64,000 nucleotides of DNA from Dichomitus squalens LYAD-421 SS1. Its lineage: Eukaryota > Basidiomycota > Agaricomycetes > Polyporales > Polyporaceae. The number at the start of each line of letters is the position of its first letter. Within the stretch, counting starts at the first letter, position 1. The stretch covers positions 110,824 to 174,823 of the forward strand of contig NW_006766903.1 of NCBI RefSeq assembly GCF_000275845.1, given 5' to 3'. Shown piece after piece: positions 57,857 to 64,000 of the stretch. The position numbers and the translations under genes were made by a program. Under the pieces are notes generated by a model. The model searched no databases. It was given only the letters and a program-made list of their open reading frames with translations, and had not been told where the DNA came from.

Positions 57857-60800
57857 CGCCGACCTCCATCATCACCCAAGTAGACAACAATGTATTTACT
57901 GCCTACCATGAGGCTCAGCCTCGCAGGGCAATAAACGGGATCTAGAAGAAGAAGAAGAAGGGCTGGGAGTCGCATCCGAGCGTGAAGACAACGTCGACCA
58001 CATGTCCGAGGTGTATCTCTGGCTGGCGAACTAGGCTGAGCGGCGCTGTGCAATGGCAGAAAACTCCCCAAGTTGCGAAGTTGCGCAGCTTGATATATGC
58101 GAAGCGCTTGAGGTATAGATCCGTGGATGTGATGCCTGACACCAATGTGAGGCTGGGGTTTGCTGTATGCGCTGAAACACAGATGTACTTACCTTACCGT
58201 TAGCGCGACTCGGAGTTCTTGATGGAACAGTACGAACCTCTGCTACAATGGAATCAAACGCGCTCTCCGCAGATTCCCAGATAGCGACAGTAGTCAAGGC
58301 CAAGTATAAGACATGAGTGACAAGCGACCAGTGGCGCGTGGGCGGCAGCGGCACCCATCATCCTCGCAGGATATGCACCGTGAAAGGCTTGAGCAGCCTC
58401 AGCACGAACCATAGCTGATAGAGAGTAGGCAGCACGACCGACTGTCCAAGGGCAGACACCGCCAAGTATGGTACAGTCAGTGTGAGGGTATACACGAGCA
58501 TCGTAAGTATGAAGTTGGCCGTGCACATGAGACCAACCGAATGGAGTGCGAGGGTTAGTCTACTTACCGCTATAGCAAGCGAACCAGTCAGGTCCGCAAT
58601 AGCGGGATTTCTTCGAGTAGGCGATAAGCTTGATGGTAGGAGAGGAAAGGAAAGGAGCAATGAGTGATTTGCGTGCTTGCTTGCGCTTATGAGGAAAAAC
58701 CGACGAGCACGACAGGTCGCGAACGATGACCTCACATGTGCCGGAGTATTGAAGCTGGCCACGATCCGCTGCCTTGACCCTAACCCAACCCTCTTCTCCT
58801 CACCCTCCAGCCCATCTTCGGAGGCAAGGGACTTCAAAATCGCTTTCGATTGAGGCATCAAGAATCGATGACTTGAAGGGCAACGCAGTAGCGTCAGACA
58901 CCATGCACTGGACAAGTTGCCATGGACTTGGGGGACCGCAGGAGACTTTGCTCATGCTGAGCACGCAAAACTGATGTGTGAGAAGCAAGGGATAGATCTG
59001 GCAGGATAGAGCTTTGAAACCGGTTGAAGCCCGCTCGGGGAGAGCGATCGACGACGAGAGACAGTACTTTGTAGCGGTGACGGGTGAGGTGTGCTGCGGG
59101 CGAAGGAGCGATCAGCGCCGTGGGTGGGCGGCAATTTGAGCGACAGAGGCATACAGTCTCACCCGTGCACATGTCATTCCCATTCTGTAAGTATGTCAAG
59201 CAATGGTCAATCTATAAGTTATATATGGCGAGTTTCTTGCAGGCAATGTCATTGCCATCAAAATCCCCGACGGCCTTATTATCGACTCGCCCCGCCAAGG
59301 TTTGCAATGGCGAGCTTATGCGTTCCAATTCCCTGCTTGCCAATTTTGGTGTTACCATTCCGGGCACGCGTTGCATTGCCACTGCCACGGTTCAGCACAT
59401 TTGCTGATGCCGGGTTAGAGATTGGGCACGCACATTGAAACGGTGGATCGCGCATACCTCCATCTCTTGGAGGTGCATTCGTGAGAGGTGCTTGCAGTTA
59501 TTGACCTGTATGTAGGCTACATTGATGTAAGACTTACGTCCGTGTGGTGATGAGCCTGAGCGATGGTGTCTGCATATGTCTTGCTTCAAGCTAAAAGTAC
59601 CTCCTCAGTTCCAATCAACTTGTTCGTTTGGGGGATCTGAAGCCCAAAGTCCTGCTGTCTTTCCCAGTTTCCACCGGAGGAAGTGTTGGAGACGCAGTCA
59701 TCCACTCTTCTCTCGTAGAGAAAGTGTGACGGCAACGTAGACATATGGGAGGTTGGCGTGCGTACGGATATCGTTTCGTTGATCGCGTTGTGCTCTTTCG
59801 TGCCGTCGTTGTTGTCCATACCTACGTGTTGATGGCCTTCTTTCCCATCTAGTACTCGTCTGAGGTATGCGTATGATCATACATGAGCTTCGATAGTTCC
59901 ATGCCCACAAGCAATACGCTATGGAAGTCTGACGAAGATATATTCTGAGCGCTAGAGATATAACACAAACCAGAAGGTGACAGCTGCCTGCCCGATGGCC
60001 GTTCGACACTGCATCTCAACATCTCGAAAGATATGTTCTCCTGTGCTTAGGCACACCATATCTGCAAAAACTCGCCTACCGCGACAGCGAGTACAGCCAT
60101 TCTCTCTCAGCGATCTTACGCACACCACAGTTCAGACACACCTCAAACGACCCGGATAAAGCAGAACCAAATTTAAAGTCGAGATTGGTACCGGATGAGA
60201 TGGATAGGAGGAGCGATCACCTTCAATCCACTGAACCTTCCTAGGGCACGTCTAGAGCTGCCTGTGCACCACCCTACATATAGTATAGATTGAGCTGCCG
60301 ACCGTTCTTTCCTGTCGCATTCGCATGCGTGCAAGCACGATAGTGACACGATCGTCAGTGAACGTCGCGAGTCGCTGCTCTTCGGGAGCGGCGATGCGCC
60401 CCTCCGCATACTCAACGGTATTGATCTCGTCAAGAGATCAAGCTGAAGATTGAGAACACGCACCTTCGACATCCTACGTCGGACGGTACAATAGCTCACC
60501 AAGCCACATCTTGCCGAAAGCGAGCCTCGCCCATCTGGCACGCATCCTCGCCCATTCTTGTCCCCGCTCGATTCTAGAGCTTTTGGACCACCGCTGCGAG
60601 TACTTGCTGCCCTAGCCTTCCTTCTGTCCCGTGCTCAACCCATCCATCGGTCCACTTACGCAGCTGCAATAGCACGTCCTCGTGTTCGTCTTAGCCTGCT
60701 GACGCGGAGGTTCGTGAAGCTGTCCACTGTATTTGGTCGGCCTCATGAAGACCCGATTGCATCCTGATTTCGAGAATTTGAGTGCAGTGTCGTTCGGCCA

Positions 60801-61855
60801 TCCAACCCTTACAGCTCACGTTGCTAGCACGACAGCATGCTCTGCCACAGATAGACTCGATATTTCTTCACGATGAGACCTCTATGTGCGAGAGGGCGGC
60901 ACCCGAGAGCCCGTGTTGGATGAGTAATGCTCACAAGACCTGAGCAGGCTTGCGTCGCTAGGAACTCTGAGCGACTCCGATGCACACGAGAGAAGGCGGG
61001 GTAATAGTCAAAAGGCAGGGCATAGAGATCCAGAGGCGAAAGGATCAGATAGAGAGAGGAAGAGTTAGGTCGGAGAACGCAGTATGAGCGTCGCCCGGCG
61101 GGCGCAAGAATTCGATGTGTCTTACCGTGGGGAGCATCGTCGGGGAAGAATCGGAGCGTTACGACTTCATCGGAGAATGTCGGGTTCAGCTCTGTTTCGG
61201 CGCTTATGCCATGCAGACTCTTGCGACTCGTTCGGGCTCATTCTGCTCTGGTTTCTATACTTGTATAACAAAATGACTGAAACATAAGCATTTCACGCAC
61301 TGCTGAGTATCGGTTCAGCTCACCAGTGGCGTGCCTTAGTGTAGACTGCGACCTTCGCATCGATCCTTGCTCATAAATAGCCATCCACGGCGCTACAAGC
61401 GGTTCATCTGCATCCGCCGCTGCGCACGAGGCGTGGGATCAAGTCACCGGTTCGTAGACTCCTGTTGAAATTACAGGCCGTTGCTTATCAACTGAACTTT
61501 GCTAGGAGTTCCACCTACGTCAGCATCACAGGTATCAATACAATGCTGTATCCGACGTCTCCTATGGCGGGGGCTCGTCATGCAACAACAGTGCGCCTAC
61601 AGGTAGAGCAGCCTCGTCCATGCTCACGACATTTCTGTTCTAATAGTACGGAGAAAGTCCACCATATAGTTATAGTCACATATTCTTCTTGACTTCCCGT
61701 GGCGATTTTATAGTATTTCACCTCCGAGCATCGTGCGGACGACCAGACTGCGGTCCGTCAAGCCCGTGGCGTGGGCAACTGCGCACTTGATAGTCCGGGT
61801 GCGCTTGCATTTCTCCTAATACACTTCGCTCCTCCTCGAACCAAGAGTCTTAGAA
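57857..61855. other. Large region without a supported gene
   Basis: A minus-strand stretch at 58200-58700 encodes hydrophobic segments (FILTMLVYTLTLTVPYLAVS, then HVLYLALTTVAIW) in two frames and may be a small membrane-protein gene, which I could not place in a family. The rest (59.2-61.8 kb) shows only short ORFs. Confidence 0.35.
57945..57960 (+). repeat. GAA microsatellite
   Basis: Five tandem GAA units. Confidence 0.8.
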
Positions 61856-63847
61856 ATGTCCTCCTGGCTTCCCATCCACCGCAAAGAAGGCTCTCCACGG
61901 ATATTATGGCACAGACCGCCCAAGATCAGCCGAACGATGCTATGGCTAATGCTAGCTGCCACATTCGTCGTGAGCATTCCTCCAGATCTATACCTAGCTT
62001 CTGCAGCTTATTCAATTCACTCTCTATTTCCGGACGTAGTTTTCCCTGCATACCTTGCTCCGACATTGGCAGCCGGAGTATGCGCGTTTGACCTCAGTGT
62101 CTAACTACGGTATGCACGTCCAGCCGCCGCTACCCAATCCCACTGTCTCCTCGTCGGACTCCGTTCCTCAGCCCGCATCCAGCGAACCGTTCGCCGAGTA
62201 TCAAATGGGAACGAACACTACACACAGAGCCAATGCTGTTCTCCTTATGCTCGTGCGCAACTCGGAGCTAGAAGGCGCATTATCCAGCGTAATGCAGCTG
62301 GAAGAACGTTTCAACAGGCGCTTTGGTTACCCCTGGGTATTCCTGAACGACGTCCCGTTCACCGACGATTTCATGCAGTAAGTCTTGGTTGAATATGTGG
62401 GTGACATCAGATGAGCTATACCGGACATAATAGGAAGATGAGCGGTGCCATCGCTGGACCCGTCTCTTATGGACTTATCCCGAGGGAGCATTGGTTGCAG
62501 CCGGACTGGATAGACGAAGAGAGAGCTGCAGCGAACAGAGCTCAGATGGTAGCTGACAATGTCGTATATGGAGGTGAGTTAGCTTTCAAATGTCATATGT
62601 TCAACCGAAGTCATTGTCGGCGACAACTACAGAAAGCGTGTCGTGAGTCTCCCCCATGTGCATTCTCCGTACTCCGTGCTTAACTCTGAAAATAGCTATC
62701 GTAACATGTGCCGCTTCAATTCCGGAGTGAGAGTCCCCGTCCGTCTCGGTCTTGTCTATGCTCTCTGACTAGCGACAGTTCTTCTACAGACATCCCCTCG
62801 TACGAAACTACAAATGGTACTGGCGAGTCGAGTACGTCCTCCTAGCCCTTGGTGAAGAGCACAGCCTAAATCCTGACAGGCCTAGTGTCAATTTCCTGTG
62901 CGATACGGACCACGACCCGTTTCTCTTCATGGAAGAAAACGAAAAGGTCTACGGTGAGTCATCTTTGCGTGTCGTGCATTCCGGTGATCTGAATGCTTCA
63001 TTATCAAAGGTTTCACCATTACGCCATATGAGTGGCCGCTGACTGTCCCAACGTTATGGGGCGCCGTCAAAGGCGAGGCTACCACTTGCTTGGTCGATGC
63101 TCAATGTTGCTCAACGGCAGGACGTGTCACAGAGTTCACCACCACGTATCCGCAGTATATCGCTCCCAACAACGCGATGGATTTCCTCACCGACGATGGC
63201 GGTGAGACTTATAACATGTGTCACTGTACGTATTTTCTCACAATCTGTGCGAGTTATTGCCAGCTAAACAGTGATGACGCAGTCTGGAGCAACTTTGAGA
63301 TCGCGAATATGGACTTCTGGCGGGGCGAAGCTTACAGCAAGTTTTTCGAACACCTAGAGTCCAAGGGCGGATTCTATTACGAGGTGGGTATCTGTTCTCC
63401 TCTGATTTGTTGATCCCTACGTTCATCTCACGCACCTTGTGGCACATCAACACTTCCATCGCGACCGATGAAATGCACTAAATAGCGCTGGGGCGACGCT
63501 CCTGTCCACAGCATCGGGGCTGCGCTCTTCGCCCGCAAAGATCAGATTCACTTCTTCGACGATATCGGGTATCAGCATCCACCCTTCATGCACTGTCCAC
63601 GTCACCAGACCGTACGTAAGGAACGGAACTGCTCGTGTTCGCCGTTTGGCAGCTTCGGTCAGTAGTTCAAATCGTTGTCGTCCGCCCCGTCGGCGCTACG
63701 TCCGATGCCAGTGTGGTTCCGGGCTCTCGAAGCGCGGTATGGGACAGCTGCTGAAAAATTCCACGTTCGCTGACGCACGTTCCCTTCTGGACAGATTACA
63801 ACGGGTACTCGTGCTTGCGTAAATGGGAGCTGGTGGCGCGCATTTGA
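61856..63847 (+). CDS. GT15 (Kre2/Mnt1/Ktr-type) alpha-1,2-mannosyltransferase
   Basis: The start at ATG 61856 is followed by a type II membrane anchor (MLWLMLAATFVVS, about residues 28-40). Exons 61856-62077, 62124-62377 and 62434-62573 join in frame. The protein continues through CRFNSGFFYRHPL, YWRVEPSVNFLCDTD, YGFTITPYEWPLTVPTLW, YIAPNNAMDFL, CHFWSNFEIANMDFWR, KGGFYYERWGDAPVHSIGAA and FFDDIGYQHPPFMHCPR, and ends at YSCLRKWELVARI (stop 63845-63847). The Glu of NFEI corresponds to the proposed nucleophile Glu329 of yeast Kre2p and is present. Such Golgi enzymes extend O- and N-linked mannose chains with GDP-mannose and a divalent metal. The junction between 62573 and the SYRNM exon near 62700 was not solved in frame; a tiny exon or a defect lies there. 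Confidence 0.85.
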
Positions 63848-64000
63848 CGTTCTGGCAGTCTCTTTGGTACCCCGATGCGCCGGCGTCGCATTGTCCACAC
63901 AGCCTACAAGATAATGTCCGGCAGACCGTTCTCATCCGTTGTTTATTCCGAAGCAGGTGAGAAACCCAGACGACCCCGCCTTGCTGTTGCGATGCGGCGG

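Noticed and set aside
58200..58700. Minus-strand hydrophobic protein
   Set aside because: Several membrane-like segments occur but in two frames, with no start, splice sites or family that I could confirm; kept only as a note in the region entry.
1..64000. tRNA, rRNA and CRISPR signals
   Set aside because: No B-box with a matching A-box and cloverleaf, no rRNA-like core, no regularly spaced direct repeats were seen; none are expected to be CRISPR in a fungal genome.

Overview
This window reads as a nuclear segment of a filamentous basidiomycete, most likely an Agaricomycete (a polypore-like fungus would fit). The reasons are intron-rich genes with very short GT-AG introns (about 45-70 nt where I could solve them), TATA-type promoters, and families typical of mushroom-forming fungi: DUF6535 and DUF6534 membrane proteins, large sets of lineage-specific BTB/POZ paralogues, and a fungal O-fucosyltransferase-like gene. 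Nothing bacterial, viral or organellar was seen, and no tRNA, rRNA or CRISPR was found. All homology calls come from reading the translations; no database was searched.

Layout. 0-3.5 kb is transposon-scarred: one arm of a long-range inverted repeat, a 5'-truncated LINE fragment abutting the 3' third of a DHA2-type MFS gene, a BTB remnant, and a 1.14-kb element with near-perfect terminal inverted repeats and TA target sites. 4.9-6.1 kb holds a four-exon gene with an HExxH metal-binding motif. 6.5-12 kb and 20.7-29.2 kb hold BTB paralogues on both strands, some intact (20.7-21.9 and 28.1-29.2 kb) and most broken. Between them lie a broken DPH4/JJJ3-type J-domain gene (13.4-13.9 kb), a DUF6535 gene with frame shifts (15.1-17.6 kb) and a decayed O-fucosyltransferase-like gene (18.0-20.1 kb). 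24.3-27.1 kb is an intact 11-exon SV2/sugar-type MFS transporter, and 29.7-31.5 kb an intact aldo-keto reductase.

From 33.2 to 56.7 kb the sequence is a decayed tandem triplication of one unit: a BTB gene (type J), a second BTB gene of a T1-like type (type K), then a DUF6534 seven-span membrane protein. J-type copies are intact in unit 1 and remnants in units 2 and 3. K-type is intact only in unit 2. All three DUF6534 copies keep their family landmarks. The region ends near 57.5 kb with the second arm of the inverted repeat. The last gene (61.9-63.8 kb) is a GT15 (Kre2/Mnt1-type) mannosyltransferase.

How the genes work together: there is no sign of a metabolic pathway. The housekeeping-like genes (MFS transporter, aldo-keto reductase, GT15) sit singly among a birth-and-death cluster of BTB and membrane-protein paralogues. 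BTB proteins usually act as dimeric adaptors (for example for cullin-3 ligases or in transcription), but no partner can be read from this sequence.
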